The position numbers were made by a program, and so were the translations under genes. The notes beneath the pieces are model-generated. The model was given only the letters and a program-made list of their open reading frames with translations. It did no database searches and was not told where the DNA came from. From an uncultured Lachnospiraceae bacterium (GTDB lineage: Bacteria > Bacillota > Clostridia > Lachnospirales > Lachnospiraceae), in the NCBI GenBank assembly GCA_900318375.1, contig ONKG01000020.1, positions 1 through 58,707 of the forward strand: a stretch of 58,707 nucleotides of DNA, given 5' to 3'. This document shows, one piece after another, positions 16,396 to 27,983 of the stretch (position 1 is its first letter; each line of letters opens with the position of its first letter).

Positions 16396-18093
16396 ATGGA
16401 GAAGAATAATAAAAAGAAATGTTATATCTACATAAGGGTATCTACTTCCATGCAGGTGGAGGGATACAGCCTGGAGGCGCAGCGGGACCGGCTGACTAAG
16501 TTTGCGGAATTTGAGCATATGGAAATTGTCAGGGAGTACTGCGATGCCGGTAAATCCGGGAAGAGTATTGCCGGGAGGCCTGAATTCACACAGATGCTGC
16601 AGGATGTTTCCAATGACCGTGATGGAGTTCAGTATATCTTGGTTTTCAAACTTTCCCGCTTCGGGCGTAATGCGGCAGATGTCCTGAATTCTCTCCAATA
16701 TATCCAAGACTACGGTGTAAACCTGATCTGTGTGGAGGACGGAATCGATTCCTCCCGAGATTCCGGTAAGCTGACGATCACAGTCCTCTCTGCAGTTGCG
16801 GAAATAGAGCGTGAAAACATCCTGGTGCAGACCATGGAGGGGAGAAAGCAGAAAGCTCGTGAAGGAAAATGGAACGGAGGTCCGGCTCCCTTCGGTTATA
16901 AACTCGATAAAGAAAATGATTCCCTGTCGATTGAGCCCCAGGACGCGGAGATTGTCAGGATTATCTTTAACCTGTACGCCAACGAGGGAATGGGGATTGA
17001 GGCGATCTGCAGGTATTTGAACCAGCACGGCTACCAGAAGAGCAAGCTGCGTGAGCGAGATCTCACCCATTTTGCAAAACCGTTGGTCAAAACAATCCTG
17101 TCCAATCCTGTCTATATCGGAAAGATTGCCTACGGAAAGATTGTAACGGAAAAGGTCAAAGGAACCAGAGACCAGTATCGCAGGGTCAAGGCAGACAACT
17201 ATCTTCTTGCGGAGGGCAGACACGAGGCCATTATAGATGAAGAGCTCTGGCTGAGTGCGCAGATGCGGCGTAAAGAGGCGAGTGTGAAGTGGAACAGGAC
17301 CCACAGTTTGGAGCACGAGCACATTCTGTCCGGACTGATTCGCTGTCCGATTTGCGGAAGCGGGCTTGTCGGGACAGTACGGCGGAGAACAGATAAAAAG
17401 ACCGGTGAAAGCAAAGTGGACTTCTACTACAGGTGCCTGCACAGAAAGAAGATTGATGGAGAGCATAACTGCAATTACAAGTTTTCTCTGAATCAGAATG
17501 AGATGAACCGCAGGGTGGAAGAGATCGTTCTGGATATGATCAATGACAGCCGGTTTGCTGAATTCATTAAGGAGCGTCTGGAGAGAAAAGTCGATGTCAG
17601 CGAACTGGAGAAGGAACGCGAGCAGATCCGGAATCAGCTCCGCCAACTGGAAGGTGCGAGACAGAAGTTGGGAGAATCATTAGACAAACTGGATGTCAAC
17701 GACAGGCATTATGACAGAAAATATAATGACATGCAGGAACGGATGGACAACCTCTACGACCGGATCAGCGATGCTGAGGATGCCATTGAAGACGTAAACA
17801 ACAAGATTACAGCGGCGTATGGAAACCATATCACTTCACAGCAGCTCTACCGCCTCCTAGAGCACTTTGACAGAGTGTACGATAAGATGACTGATCTGGA
17901 GAAGAAAGAGTTTTTCCAGAACTTCATTGACTACATCGAGATCTATCCTGATAAAAAGGCAAATGAGCGAATCCTGAAGCGTATCCATTTCCGCTTTCCG
18001 GTCTATTATAAGGGTCAGCCGGGGGATACAATGTGGTTGCGCTCAGAAAATGGCGTCGAGACTTGCTGTTCAATGGTTTTGAAGGACCAGTAA
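16396..18093 (+). CDS. Large serine recombinase (second of tandem pair)
   Basis: A 565-residue large serine recombinase with catalytic Ser16 in YIRVSTSMQ, then KLSRFGRNAADVL and AVAEIERENI. The recombinase domain (GPAPFGYKL, ILSNPVYIGK), a zinc ribbon (CPICGSGL) and a coiled coil (about 395-470) follow. It is clearly related to the recombinase at 14151 but lacks that protein's C-terminal tail. The ATG at 16396 has GAGGG upstream; an in-frame TTG at 16381 lies before that site and is a poor start. Two such enzymes in a row suggest stacked integrations or a two-recombinase element. Confidence 0.85.
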   Translation: MEKNNKKKCYIYIRVSTSMQVEGYSLEAQRDRLTKFAEFEHMEIVREYCDAGKSGKSIAGRPEFTQMLQDVSNDRDGVQYILVFKLSRFGRNAADVLNSLQYIQDYGVNLICVEDGIDSSRDSGKLTITVLSAVAEIERENILVQTMEGRKQKAREGKWNGGPAPFGYKLDKENDSLSIEPQDAEIVRIIFNLYANEGMGIEAICRYLNQHGYQKSKLRERDLTHFAKPLVKTILSNPVYIGKIAYGKIVTEKVKGTRDQYRRVKADNYLLAEGRHEAIIDEELWLSAQMRRKEASVKWNRTHSLEHEHILSGLIRCPICGSGLVGTVRRRTDKKTGESKVDFYYRCLHRKKIDGEHNCNYKFSLNQNEMNRRVEEIVLDMINDSRFAEFIKERLERKVDVSELEKEREQIRNQLRQLEGARQKLGESLDKLDVNDRHYDRKYNDMQERMDNLYDRISDAEDAIEDVNNKITAAYGNHITSQQLYRLLEHFDRVYDKMTDLEKKEFFQNFIDYIEIYPDKKANERILKRIHFRFPVYYKGQPGDTMWLRSENGVETCCSMVLKDQ

Positions 18094-18465
18094 AACCCAC
18101 TGATTCCAGGGACGGCAGTGAGGACGATTCCGGGGAGCAAAATGCCGAAAAAGCCCGTAGTTATGCGGTTTTTGAGGCTTTGATGCCTCCCGAGGACTAT
18201 CTCGAAATCCTCCGATTCCGGCATTATACGCACTTCTGGAACTTCGAAAGTAAGGGCAAAAATAGCCGGAGAAAATCGATTATAAACAGCATCGAAGTGT
18301 CCGTAATTTTGCATCTCGTAACAGTAGACAGTTTTTAAACCATGTGATTATTTCATCAACTCAATAGTGAATGCGGCCAAAAGGCGCTTGTTTTCAAGGA
18401 TTTTCATGAATTTTTGAAAGCAGGTGCCTTCTTTTTTTACCAGATTCAGAGAGGAGATGAAAACA
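18094..18465. other. Intergenic region after the recombinases
   Basis: No gene can be supported. An open frame at 18033-18338 overlaps the recombinase end and lacks a ribosome binding site. This is where an attachment site or the parB promoter would be expected, but no repeat that would mark att was found. Confidence 0.35.
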
Positions 18466-19497
18466 ATGAAGGCAAAAAAAGGCGTCAGTTCATTCGCAAA
18501 TAACGACCATGGTCTGCAGTCAGGAATGATCAAAATCAGTAATCTGCGGGATTTTTCCTGCCATCCTTTCAAAGTCGTGAAGGATGCGGCCATGTACGAG
18601 CTGATGGAGAGCATTCGGCAAGAAGGCGTTCTGGTGCCCCTTCTTGTACGGCCCGTCAGGATGAAAATAGAAACAAGGGGTGGAGAAGGCAAGCTGATGG
18701 ATGAAAAAGAAAAAGAATATGAAATCATCGCCGGACACAGGAGAAAAACAGCGGCAGAATGGGCAGGACTCAGAGAAGTACCGGCTATCGTCCGGGATTT
18801 GGATGACGACCAGGCTGTAATCGCGATGGTGGACAGCAACCTCCAGAGGGAGCAACTGCTGCCAAGCGAAAAGGCCTATGCCTATAAAATGCGTCTGGAA
18901 GCAATGAAGCACCAAGGCAGACGGCTCAATCCGGCAATGGTTCAAATTGAACCGAAGGAGGTAAGCTCCTCCATTGAAAAAAATGGGGAAAGCACAGAAA
19001 AAGATGCGGGAAGCAAAAGCTTTCAGACTGATGGAGTACAACATACCCGCACATACGTTCCTGTCAGGAGCAATGAACTGCTTGCACGTCAGGTCGGAGA
19101 GAATGTCAACCAGATTAAGAGATATATCCGACTTACCTACCTGATTCCCCAGATTCTCCGCATGGTAGACGAGAAGAGGCTGGCCTTGACCTCGGCGGTG
19201 GAGATTTCTTTCCTGAAGGAGGAAGAACAGTATGATCTGTATGCTGTGATGGATCTGGAGCAGACAATACCGTCCCTCTCACAAGCCAATCGCATGAAGA
19301 GAATGAGTCAGCAGAAAGGTCTGAGCATGGACGACATCTACACAATCCTGGGTGAGGAAAAACCTAATCAACGAGAACAGGTTAAAATCCCGCTCAACCG
19401 GATCCGGCAGTATTTTCCAAAGGATTTCACCCCGGCACAGCAGGTAGACCTCATTGAGACACTCCTGGCAGGCTGGGCGACAGAGCACCTGCAATAA
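18466..19497 (+). CDS. parB: ParB-like partition/DNA-binding protein
   Basis: A 343-residue ParB family protein. The ParB/Srx nuclease-like N-domain is evident: IRQEGVLVPLLVRP, YEIIAGHRRKTAAEWAGLREV and VDSNLQREQLLPSEKAYAYK. The central HTH (VGENVNQIKRYIRLTYL) and a region like VEISFLKEEEQ follow. It would bind a parS-like centromere and partition the extrachromosomal form. GAGGAG at 18451-18456 supports the ATG at 18466 (MKAKKG); an earlier in-frame GTG at 18424 and ATG at 18457 fit less well. A parA start follows 35 bp later but is broken. Confidence 0.8.
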   Translation: MKAKKGVSSFANNDHGLQSGMIKISNLRDFSCHPFKVVKDAAMYELMESIRQEGVLVPLLVRPVRMKIETRGGEGKLMDEKEKEYEIIAGHRRKTAAEWAGLREVPAIVRDLDDDQAVIAMVDSNLQREQLLPSEKAYAYKMRLEAMKHQGRRLNPAMVQIEPKEVSSSIEKNGESTEKDAGSKSFQTDGVQHTRTYVPVRSNELLARQVGENVNQIKRYIRLTYLIPQILRMVDEKRLALTSAVEISFLKEEEQYDLYAVMDLEQTIPSLSQANRMKRMSQQKGLSMDDIYTILGEEKPNQREQVKIPLNRIRQYFPKDFTPAQQVDLIETLLAGWATEHLQ

Positions 19498-19509
19498 AAA
19501 TAAGAAAAC

Positions 19510-22500
19510 TTGCGAAGAGGAGGAAGGCAAGATGGCAATTGTTATAGCTGTAGCAAATCAGAAAGGTGGATGCGGAAAAACCACTGTGACAGCGAATCTG
19601 GGAATCGGGCTTGCAATGGAGGGAAAGCCCGTTATCCCATCTTTCGCACGGAATCCGTTGAATATATCCGCTCCTTCTATGAGGAACAGTATCAGGATAT
19701 TCCGGATCTTGAGACTGAAACAGAATCCAGGGACCTTCAAACCGGTGACCGTCCTTCGGAACCGGGAACCGTTGATCCATCAACTGCGCAGGTGGAAGGG
19801 CTTCGGGAAGCCTCTACTCATAAAGCGGAATCTTCAAATAACCGTGTGAGTGTGCCTGATACTGAAAACTCCCCACAAATGCCACAAAAACAGGTATCCG
19901 AGCGCCGCGAGGAAGAGATCGAGCAGGCTGTCTTCGATGCCCTTCAGGAATCCGGCACTGACTATGGCGATTACTCCCCAGAGCAGATGGATGTCCTTTA
20001 TGATGCCGCCGAAAAAGGCTTTGACCTTGTTTCTCTCTGCAATCCGCAGTATCCGCCCCAGCAGATGCAGCTCATCGTGGATATGCAGGCCCGCATGGAA
20101 GCCCATACCATTGCCCATTTCCAGGGAGTGATCGGACAGATCACAGGGGATGCACTTAGTATCGACGAGATTAATTCCATCCGAGCCGCTAATCTTCTTC
20201 CTTTGGAAGAAACCAGTCTGCAGGGCACCAACAATCCGAAAAAAAGGACTCAAACAAGTCCACAATTACCAGAAACAGGCCATCCACAGATACAGGAAAG
20301 CACGGATGATACCGGTTCTCGCGACGTTGTCATCGATCTGACTCCGGATGGACAGGTGGAAAGGATCAGCCATGCTCAATTTGGTACTGAAATACAGGTA
20401 CCGCCTCCCGAACTCCACAACTTCCGTATCACAGATGACGACCTCGGAGCCGGTGGGCCCAAAGCAAAATTCCGCGCCAACATGGATGCCATCTATATGC
20501 TGAAAACACTGGAAGCGGAAAACCGGCTTGCCACTCCTGAGGAGCAGGAAAGGCTTTCCCGCTATGTAGGATGGGGTGGAATCCCCCAGGCATTTGATGA
20601 AAACAGCCGCGACTGGCATGGTGAAGTGGCGGAACTCAAAGCGGCTCTTACTACGGAGGAATACCGCGAAGCCAGGGCAAGCACGCTGAACGCTTTTTAT
20701 ACTTCCCCCACTGTGATCAAGGCCATTTACGGGGCACTGGAACAGATGGGGCTTTCCTCCGGCAATATGCTTGAACCGTCCTGCGGCGTCGGCAACTTCA
20801 TGGGGCTCCTTCCGGAGAGCATGTCCGACATGCGGATGTACGGTGTGGAGCTTGATTCTGTCTCCGGCAGGATCGCACAGCAGCTATATCAGAAAAACAA
20901 CATCGCTGTTCAGGGATTCGAGACGACCTCCTTCCCGGACAGCTTTTTTGATGCCGTGATCGGTAACGTGCCCTTCGGCCAGTACAAAGTCGTCGATGCC
21001 AGATATGACCGGCACAATTTCCTGATCCATGATTATTTCATTGCAAAATCCCTCGACCTGATCCGTACCGGCGGCGTAGTGGCTGTCATCACCTCCAGCG
21101 GCACCATGGACAAGCAGAACGAATCTGTAAGGAAGTATCTTGCTCACAGGGCTGATCTGCTCGGTGCCGTCCGCTTGCCCAACAATGCCTTTATGCGCAA
21201 TGCAAACACTGGTGTTGTGGCGGACATCCTCTTCTTTCAGAAAAGGGACCGCATGTCCATGGAAGAACCCGACTGGGTGCACCTGGCGGAAACCAAAGAG
21301 GGATATACGATCAACAGCTACTTTAAGGACCATCCGGAAATGGTCCTGGGAGAACTGACGACTGAAAGTACCCAGTACGGCAGGCAGGAAGTCACGGTGA
21401 AGCCCGTCGAAGGCGCTGCCCTCGCGGAACAGCTTCAGGAAGCCATGGGCCATATCCATGGCGAGATCACCGTACCGGAAGTAACGGATTCCGAACTGGA
21501 GGATGAAGATCTCTCCATCCCTGCAGACCCGTCCGTAAAAAACTTCAGCTACACCAACATCGATGGGCATGTCTACTATCGGGAGAACTCCCGTATGAAC
21601 CGCATGGAGCTTCCGGCGACAACGGCAGAGCGCGTGCTCGGCATGATCGAGCTGCGCGACACTGTTCAGGAATTGCTGCAGGCACAGTTGGACGACCAGA
21701 GTGATGCAGAAGTTGCCTCTATCCAGAGACGCCTGAACCGCCGCTACGATGAATTCACTGCCCAGTACGGGATCATCAGCAGCAACGCTAATCGCAGGGC
21801 CTTTTCCCAGGATTCCAGCTACTGCCTCCTGGCTTCCCTGGAAATCCTTGATGAGGAAGGAAAGTTTGACCGGAAGGCAGATATTTTCACCAAACGCACC
21901 ATACGACGCTCGGAGCCGGTCACCAGCGTGGATACCGCAGTGGAGGCACTGGCCCTCTCCATCGGCGAGAAAGCACGGGTCGATCTGGGCTACATGGCAG
22001 AGCTCACTGGCAAAACAAAGGACGAGATCACAGAAGAACTCACTGGCGTCATCTTCAGAAATCCGCTGACAGACCAATATGAAAATGCGGATGAATATCT
22101 ATCCGGCAATGTCAGGGAGAAACTCCGGACCGCAAAAGAGTTTGCGCAGAACCATCCTGAATATCAGGTCAATGTCACTGCCCTGGAGCGAGTCCAGCCC
22201 AAGGACCTCGACGCTTCGGAGATCGAAGTCCGCCTCGGCGCGACCTGGGTGGATCCGGAGTATATCACAGAATTTATGGGCGAGACCTTCAAGACTCCCT
22301 GGTACCTGCTGGGCAAAGATATTGACGTTCGCTATGCGGAGGTCAACGGACAGTGGAATATCTCCGGAAAGAACAGGGACAGCTACGGCAACCCGCTCGT
22401 CACTTCCACCTATGGGACCACTCGCGTCAACGCTTATAAACTCCTGGAGGATGCCCTGAATCTGCGTGATACGAAAATCTATGACAACGTGGAGGATGCT

Positions 22501-25425
22501 GAAGGAAATGTACGCCGTGTCCTAAACCGCAAGGAAACCATGCTGGCCCAGCAGAAGCAGGAAATGATCAAGGAAGCCTTCAAGGAATGGATCTTCCGTG
22601 ATCTGGAAAGGAGGGAAAAGCTATGTGAGAAATACAACGAACTGTTCAACAGCATCCGTCCCAGGGAATATGACGGCTCCCATATCCGCTTTGTCGGGAT
22701 GACGCCGGAAATCTCCCTGATGGACCACCAGAAGAATGCCGTCGCCCACATCCTGTACGGGGACAACACACTCCTCGCCCACTGTGTCGGGGCTGGGAAA
22801 ACCTTCCAGATGATCGCCGCGGGCATGGAATCAAAGCGCCTTGGTCTTGCCCAGAAATGCCTCTACGTCGTCCCCAACCACCTGATCGAACAGTGGGGGA
22901 GCGACTTCATGCGGCTCTATCCCGGGGCAAATATCCTTGTCGCAACAAAGAAGGACTTCGAGCCGGCCAACAGGAAGAAGTTCTGCTCCCGCATCGCGAC
23001 TGGGGACTACGATGCCGTCATCATCGGCCACAGCCAGTTTGAGCGCATCCCGCTCTCACGGGAGCGTCAGGTCGCGACCATCCAACGCCAGATCGACGAT
23101 ATCGAGGATGCCATCTCCGAGTTGAAATACGATCGTGGAGAAAACTACACCATCAAACAGATGGAGAAGACCCGCCGGACACTGGAAGTACGTCTCGCAA
23201 AGCTGAATGACCAGAAGCGCAAGGACGATGTCGTGACCTTTGAGCAGCTGGGCGTAGACAGGCTATTCGTGGATGAAAGTCATTTTTACAAGAATGCCTT
23301 TTTCTACACCAAGATGCGCAACGTCGCGGGTATTGCCCAGTCTGACGCGCAGAAGTGTTCCGACATGTTCATGAAATGTCAGTACCTGGACGAGATCACC
23401 GACGGCAAGGGCGTCACCTTCGCAACAGGCACACCGGTCTCCAACTCTATGGTGGAGCTATATACTGTCATGCGTTATCTGCAGTACGGCACCCTGCAGA
23501 AGCTGGGCATGGGGCATTTTGACTCCTGGGCAGCCGCCTTTGGCGAGACCGTCACAGCCATCGAACTGGCACCGGAGGGAACGGGGTATCGCGCCAAGAC
23601 CCGCTTTGCCAAGTTCTACAACCTGCCGGAGCTGATCACCCTTTTCAAGGAGTGTGCCGACATCCAGACTTCGGACATGCTGGATCTCCCCGTTCCGGAA
23701 GCGGAGTACATCAACGAGGTTTTAAAGCCCAGTGAGGAGCAGAAAGAGCTTGTCTCTACCTTTGCTGACCGTGCGGAGGCCGTCCGTTCCGGAAAGGTCC
23801 AGCCCACAGAGGACAACATGCTCAAGATCACCAACGACGGGAGAAAGTGCGCTCTGGATCAGCGCCTGATCAATCCCATGCTGCCGGATAATCCGGAGAG
23901 CAAGGTCAACCGCTGTGTCGAGAACATGTTCAGGGTCTGGAAGGACACGGAAAAGGATCGGTCCACCCAGCTCTGCTTCTGTGACCTCTCCACACCCAAG
24001 GGCGACGGATCCTTCAACGTCTACGATGACATCCGCGAAAAGCTCGTCGCAAAGGGCGTCCCGAAGGAGGAAGTCGCCTTTATCCATGAGGCCAACACAG
24101 AGACCAGAAAGGAGGAATTGTTTGCCAAAGTCCGCTCCGGCCAGGTACGGATCCTGATGGGGTCCACGCCCAAGCTCGGCGCCGGCACAAATGTGCAAGA
24201 CAGGCTCATCGCCCTGCACCATCTCGACTGCCCCTGGAAGCCCTCCGACCTGGAACAGCAGGAAGGCAGGATCCTTCGCCAAGGCAACAGAAACCCGAAA
24301 GTTCAGATCTTCCGCTATGTCACGGAGGCAAGTTTCGACAGCTACATGTGGCAGATCCTGGAACAGAAGCAGAAATTCATCTCCCAGATCATGACCTCCA
24401 AGTCCCCTGTCCGCTCCTGTGAGGATGTGGACGACACCGCCCTCTCCTATGCGGAGATCAAGGCCCTGGCTACTGGAAATCCCGCCATCAAGGAAAAGAT
24501 GGATCTTGATATCCAGGTCAGCCGTCTGAAACTCCTCAAAGCAAACCACACCAACGAGCACTATCGTCTGGAATCTGATATCGCCCGTACCTACCCCATG
24601 CAGATCACTTCCGTCAAGGAACGGATCGGCGGCCTGCAATCCGACCTTTCTGCTGTCAAAACTCTGCATGCACAGCAGGAAAAGGACAAGGAAAGCGACA
24701 CGGACAGCTTCACCATGACCATCGGTGGAAAAGAGTTCACGGACAGGAAGGAGGCAGGGACCGCTCTTATCGCGGCCTGCGCAGGCCTTAAGGCCGTCCG
24801 CACGGAAGGGATCATTGGCGAGTACGCGGGCTTTTCCATGAGCGCCAGCTTCGACGGTTTCCGTCAGGCCTACATGCTGACTCTGAAGCGCCAGTGCAGT
24901 TACACCGTAGAGGTGGGAAAAGACCCGTCCGGCAATATCACAAGGATCCAGAATGTCCTTTACGGCGTGGAACGGCAGCTTGCGGAATCTCAGCAGAAAC
25001 TGGAGAACCTGCAGGGACAGCTCGCCGCCGCAAAAGAGGAAGTCCAGAAACCCTTTGCCCATGAAGCGGAGCTTGTGGAGAAATCCGCCCGTCTGGCCGA
25101 ACTCAACGCTATGCTCAACATGGACGAGCGATCCCCTGTGGAGACTCTGGGCGTGGATGAGGAGACGGACCAGTCAACTCACGAAGGCAACAAAGAAAGA
25201 TATACTGCCACGGTTGCCGACCGGGCAGCAGGATCAGAGACCTATGCCGACAAGGCAGCTTCTCTGAAGGAAAAGCCTCTGAGGAAAGAACATGTATCCG
25301 GAAAGAATAAAACTACAGGCAAAGAATCTCTGATTGAACGCCTGCAGAGCAAAAAAGCAGAAATCGCAGAATCAGCAAGATGTACTGATGTACGGATAAA
25401 GGCAAGACCGGAGCCTGCTTTGTAA
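19510..25425 (+). CDS. 5'-truncated DNA methylase-SNF2 helicase giant protein
   Basis: An open frame of 1971 codons. The real protein sequence begins around codon 42 ([17 protein letters not shown]). Before that the frame is parA DNA read out of phase, so the native start is lost and the nominal TTG lies in the parA ribosome binding site. A methylase-like domain (EPSCGVGNF near 422, NVPFGQY near 484 in place of NPPF) is followed by an SNF2-like helicase. The helicase has Walker A VGAGKTF near 1093, a DESH box near 1254, and EGRILRQGN near 1585. A coiled C-terminal region ends it. Such polyvalent proteins are typical of conjugative elements and phages. GC and codon use are higher than in flanking genes. 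Expression is uncertain. Confidence 0.75.
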   Translation: MRRGGRQDGNCYSCSKSERWMRKNHCDSESGNRACNGGKARYPIFRTESVEYIRSFYEEQYQDIPDLETETESRDLQTGDRPSEPGTVDPSTAQVEGLREASTHKAESSNNRVSVPDTENSPQMPQKQVSERREEEIEQAVFDALQESGTDYGDYSPEQMDVLYDAAEKGFDLVSLCNPQYPPQQMQLIVDMQARMEAHTIAHFQGVIGQITGDALSIDEINSIRAANLLPLEETSLQGTNNPKKRTQTSPQLPETGHPQIQESTDDTGSRDVVIDLTPDGQVERISHAQFGTEIQVPPPELHNFRITDDDLGAGGPKAKFRANMDAIYMLKTLEAENRLATPEEQERLSRYVGWGGIPQAFDENSRDWHGEVAELKAALTTEEYREARASTLNAFYTSPTVIKAIYGALEQMGLSSGNMLEPSCGVGNFMGLLPESMSDMRMYGVELDSVSGRIAQQLYQKNNIAVQGFETTSFPDSFFDAVIGNVPFGQYKVVDARYDRHNFLIHDYFIAKSLDLIRTGGVVAVITSSGTMDKQNESVRKYLAHRADLLGAVRLPNNAFMRNANTGVVADILFFQKRDRMSMEEPDWVHLAETKEGYTINSYFKDHPEMVLGELTTESTQYGRQEVTVKPVEGAALAEQLQEAMGHIHGEITVPEVTDSELEDEDLSIPADPSVKNFSYTNIDGHVYYRENSRMNRMELPATTAERVLGMIELRDTVQELLQAQLDDQSDAEVASIQRRLNRRYDEFTAQYGIISSNANRRAFSQDSSYCLLASLEILDEEGKFDRKADIFTKRTIRRSEPVTSVDTAVEALALSIGEKARVDLGYMAELTGKTKDEITEELTGVIFRNPLTDQYENADEYLSGNVREKLRTAKEFAQNHPEYQVNVTALERVQPKDLDASEIEVRLGATWVDPEYITEFMGETFKTPWYLLGKDIDVRYAEVNGQWNISGKNRDSYGNPLVTSTYGTTRVNAYKLLEDALNLRDTKIYDNVEDAEGNVRRVLNRKETMLAQQKQEMIKEAFKEWIFRDLERREKLCEKYNELFNSIRPREYDGSHIRFVGMTPEISLMDHQKNAVAHILYGDNTLLAHCVGAGKTFQMIAAGMESKRLGLAQKCLYVVPNHLIEQWGSDFMRLYPGANILVATKKDFEPANRKKFCSRIATGDYDAVIIGHSQFERIPLSRERQVATIQRQIDDIEDAISELKYDRGENYTIKQMEKTRRTLEVRLAKLNDQKRKDDVVTFEQLGVDRLFVDESHFYKNAFFYTKMRNVAGIAQSDAQKCSDMFMKCQYLDEITDGKGVTFATGTPVSNSMVELYTVMRYLQYGTLQKLGMGHFDSWAAAFGETVTAIELAPEGTGYRAKTRFAKFYNLPELITLFKECADIQTSDMLDLPVPEAEYINEVLKPSEEQKELVSTFADRAEAVRSGKVQPTEDNMLKITNDGRKCALDQRLINPMLPDNPESKVNRCVENMFRVWKDTEKDRSTQLCFCDLSTPKGDGSFNVYDDIREKLVAKGVPKEEVAFIHEANTETRKEELFAKVRSGQVRILMGSTPKLGAGTNVQDRLIALHHLDCPWKPSDLEQQEGRILRQGNRNPKVQIFRYVTEASFDSYMWQILEQKQKFISQIMTSKSPVRSCEDVDDTALSYAEIKALATGNPAIKEKMDLDIQVSRLKLLKANHTNEHYRLESDIARTYPMQITSVKERIGGLQSDLSAVKTLHAQQEKDKESDTDSFTMTIGGKEFTDRKEAGTALIAACAGLKAVRTEGIIGEYAGFSMSASFDGFRQAYMLTLKRQCSYTVEVGKDPSGNITRIQNVLYGVERQLAESQQKLENLQGQLAAAKEEVQKPFAHEAELVEKSARLAELNAMLNMDERSPVETLGVDEETDQSTHEGNKERYTATVADRAAGSETYADKAASLKEKPLRKEHVSGKNKTTGKESLIERLQSKKAEIAESARCTDVRIKARPEPAL
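19532..19849 (+). pseudogene. parA: ParA ATPase, N-terminal fragment only
   Basis: From the ATG at 19532, behind GAGGAGGAAGG, the frame reads a typical ParA/MinD start: [20 protein letters not shown] (deviant Walker A) and then [10 protein letters not shown]. After about 35 residues the similarity stops; the usual LLIDADPQ motif is missing. The following residues are an out-of-frame reading of the downstream helicase gene until a stop at 19849. This is a deletion junction near 19630-19640 that removed most of parA. Confidence 0.8.
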
Positions 25426-25521
25426 GCATCGATACATTTGGCTTTAGATTTGTTTATAAAGTTTCGGAGCCTGTCTGTTACTTTTGGGAACGGACAGGCT
25501 TCCGGGAAAGGAGAGTAATAA

Positions 25522-27627
25522 ATGGCAGAAAAAAATGTAAGTGATCGTTACGTATCTCGGGAACAGGAGCTGTCTGTGTCCGTTTCGGAGAAGGCCCCCA
25601 ACAGGGTCAATGTTGTCGGGGATAGAAAAGCGCAGGAAAAGAAGACCCAGGATAAGAACGAGAAGGTACCAGAGCATGTTTCCGACTCTGGCATGAAGGG
25701 CAAGAAAAGCTATGAAGAGATTCTGGCAGCCAGAAAGGAGCAGATGAAGGAAATCACAGAACGTCTGGAGGCTGGTCTGAAAGAGTATATGGCATCAGAC
25801 GAGCAGTTCAAAAAGGTCCTGGATACGATGGCCAAATTTCATCATTACAGTGCCAACAACGTACTTCTGATTGCCATGCAGATGCCCTCAGCTACACGGG
25901 TGGCATCATACAACACCTGGCAGAAGCGTTTCAATCGGCAAGTCATGAAGGGGCAGCATGGAATCTCCATTATTGCGCCGGCGCCTTATAAGAAAAAGAC
26001 ATCACAAGAAATACAGGATCCACGAACGGGAAAGACAGTGCTTGGACCGGATGGAAAGCCGAAGACAAAAGAAGTTGAGATTACCGTTCCCCGCTACAAG
26101 GTCGCAAAGATATTTGATATCTCTCAGACAGTTGGAGAACCGCTTCCTGAGCTGGATGTTCCTGAACTGACGGGTACAGCTGAAAACTTTGAGATCTTTA
26201 TGGACGCTATGCGTGCAGTCTCACCTGTGCCGATCCGGTTTGATGAGATCAAGGGAGAGTCAAAAGGCTATTACGACAGCACCAGCAAGGAGATTGTTAT
26301 CCAGAGCGGAATGAGTGAGGTTCAGACCATGAAGACCACAGCGCATGAGCTGGCTCATGCCCGGCTCCATGATCGGGATACCATGCGAGAACAAGGTGTT
26401 ATAAAAGACCAGAACACTCGGGAAATTGAGGCTGAGGCCTGTGCTCATGTTCTGCTGTCCCATTATCATCTGGATTCCTCTGGCTATACGATTCCGTATT
26501 TGGCTTCGTGGTGCGGAAGCCAGGATACGTCCGCGCTCCGTGCTTCGATGGATACGATTCGAAAAACAGCCTCAGAGATCTTCGATGAAGTCGAAGCCTA
26601 TATCGCAGAGCGGGATGTGGACCGCTACACAATCTATCAGATCGATAAGGATAGTCCCGCAAGAGACTATTCATTTATGGATCTCGGATATGCCAGGGAG
26701 ACAGGAATTCCTCTGGCAATGGAATTCTACCAGGATGTTTATCATGGATACCTGCGTCCCGGTGATACTCTCGACAGCCTTTATGAGAAATTCAACCGAG
26801 ATGACCGCCCTGCAGCAGGGCAGATGCATTCCCTCAGTATGAGCGATGTGATTGTTCTTCATCAGGACGGAAAGGATAAAGCCTATTATGTGGATCGCGT
26901 CGGATTCGAGGAGCTTCCAGAGTTTTTCATTCCGGTACAGGAACAGGAAGCCTTCGAGCAGATAGACTCGGAAAAAGAAGAAATACCGTTTGAAGAGGCG
27001 AATCAGGCTGTACCAGTAAATCCAACAGTCGTATCCCATGAACCCGATAAATCACAGGAAGTACATTCATCAGAGAACAGACCGAATATCTCAGATGACA
27101 ACACGGATCATTCTGACTCTGATGAACAGAAGGATCACAAAGAAAGAACCCTTACCTTTTACGTTGCGGAGTGTATGGAGTTCCCTGTCATGGGGGAAGT
27201 TCATCGGGGACTTACCCTTGAGGAGGCAGTAAAAGCACTCCGGGACATTCCGGATGACCGTATGCACGGAGGAAAAGGCATTGGTTTTGAACTGCAGGAC
27301 GGAAGCGAATATGCAGGCAGCTTTCCTCTCGTCGTATCCGGACAGGTAAGGGAGGAGACAATCAACTCCGTGGATTATTATCGTGACCATACCAGTCTTC
27401 AGGCGGCCATTGCTGAGGCAAAGTCTTTCTTCCCGGATCATTCTGTCACCGCCAAAGAAGAGCAAAGGGCAGCACCTGCCAGAAAAGAGGAGAAAGCACC
27501 TGCGGGAAGAAAAGAATCAGTCCTTGCTGCCCTCAGGGCTCATCAGGAAAAAGCACGGGCTGAGGATAATGGACATAGAAGCAGGGAAACCACCAGGCAG
27601 CACAGAAAGGGGGAATTATCCTTATGA
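25522..27627 (+). CDS. ArdC-like antirestriction/zincin polyvalent protein
   Basis: A 701-residue multidomain protein. Residues about 60-180 look like the ArdC N-terminal ssDNA-binding domain (MAKFHHYSANNVLLIAMQMP, ASYNTWQKRFNRQVMKGQHG). Residues about 200-350 are a zincin-type peptidase domain with HELAH (275-279) and the later EIEAEACAHVL. A YodL-type domain follows (YTIYQIDKDSPARDYSFMDL). The last part has a second small domain of the large polyvalent protein type (TLTFYVAECMEFPVMGEVH) and a basic tail. ArdC-like proteins shield incoming single-stranded DNA from host restriction during conjugation. The stop overlaps the next start. Confidence 0.75.
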   Translation: MAEKNVSDRYVSREQELSVSVSEKAPNRVNVVGDRKAQEKKTQDKNEKVPEHVSDSGMKGKKSYEEILAARKEQMKEITERLEAGLKEYMASDEQFKKVLDTMAKFHHYSANNVLLIAMQMPSATRVASYNTWQKRFNRQVMKGQHGISIIAPAPYKKKTSQEIQDPRTGKTVLGPDGKPKTKEVEITVPRYKVAKIFDISQTVGEPLPELDVPELTGTAENFEIFMDAMRAVSPVPIRFDEIKGESKGYYDSTSKEIVIQSGMSEVQTMKTTAHELAHARLHDRDTMREQGVIKDQNTREIEAEACAHVLLSHYHLDSSGYTIPYLASWCGSQDTSALRASMDTIRKTASEIFDEVEAYIAERDVDRYTIYQIDKDSPARDYSFMDLGYARETGIPLAMEFYQDVYHGYLRPGDTLDSLYEKFNRDDRPAAGQMHSLSMSDVIVLHQDGKDKAYYVDRVGFEELPEFFIPVQEQEAFEQIDSEKEEIPFEEANQAVPVNPTVVSHEPDKSQEVHSSENRPNISDDNTDHSDSDEQKDHKERTLTFYVAECMEFPVMGEVHRGLTLEEAVKALRDIPDDRMHGGKGIGFELQDGSEYAGSFPLVVSGQVREETINSVDYYRDHTSLQAAIAEAKSFFPDHSVTAKEEQRAAPARKEEKAPAGRKESVLAALRAHQEKARAEDNGHRSRETTRQHRKGELSL

Positions 27628-27983
27628 AGAAGATTACCTTTGATGAAGAAGAAATGTTTGTCATTGCCGTTTTCAATCCGGATACACGTTCCAATACGAT
27701 TCATATAATGAGTGAAGTTCTTCCTGAACTGAAAGATGATCAGGATATGTTTGACCTACTGTTAAGTGCCATGGAAAAGCTGAAAAGGATCTCTGATGAT
27801 GAGTATAAAAAAATGGATCTCACGGAATATCGTGATGAAATCGAATGGGCCATCGAAGAGGAGGGAAAGGAGGATCCCGAGGAAGAAGGGCAGCAGATGG
27901 AGCAGATTGGCACAGATAAACCTCAGGAGCAAGCAGAGTCTGATTCTGCATATGTTGATAATAGCATGGAGGAAGATGAATGA
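27624..27983 (+). CDS. Transposon-transfer assisting protein (TTRAP family)
   Basis: A 119-residue acidic protein. The N-terminal 70 residues (FDEEEMFVIAVFNPDTRSNT, LLSAMEKLKRISDDEYKKMD) match the TTRAP family common in clostridial conjugative transposons; the rest is a very acidic tail. The exact biochemical role of the family is not known. It overlaps both neighbours by four bases, so the three genes form one translationally coupled operon. Confidence 0.7.
   Translation: MKKITFDEEEMFVIAVFNPDTRSNTIHIMSEVLPELKDDQDMFDLLLSAMEKLKRISDDEYKKMDLTEYRDEIEWAIEEEGKEDPEEEGQQMEQIGTDKPQEQAESDSAYVDNSMEEDE

Noticed and set aside
16198-17646. Minus-strand frame of 482 codons opposite the second recombinase.
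   Set aside because: It is an antisense shadow of a well-supported serine recombinase with catalytic and zinc motifs on the plus strand.
18033-18338. Plus-strand frame of 101 codons after the second recombinase.
   Set aside because: It overlaps the recombinase end out of frame, lacks a ribosome binding site and shows no recognisable domain.
23722-25062. Minus-strand frame of 446 codons opposite the helicase gene.
   Set aside because: It mirrors a GC-rich codon-biased gene; no start site and no family-like sequence.
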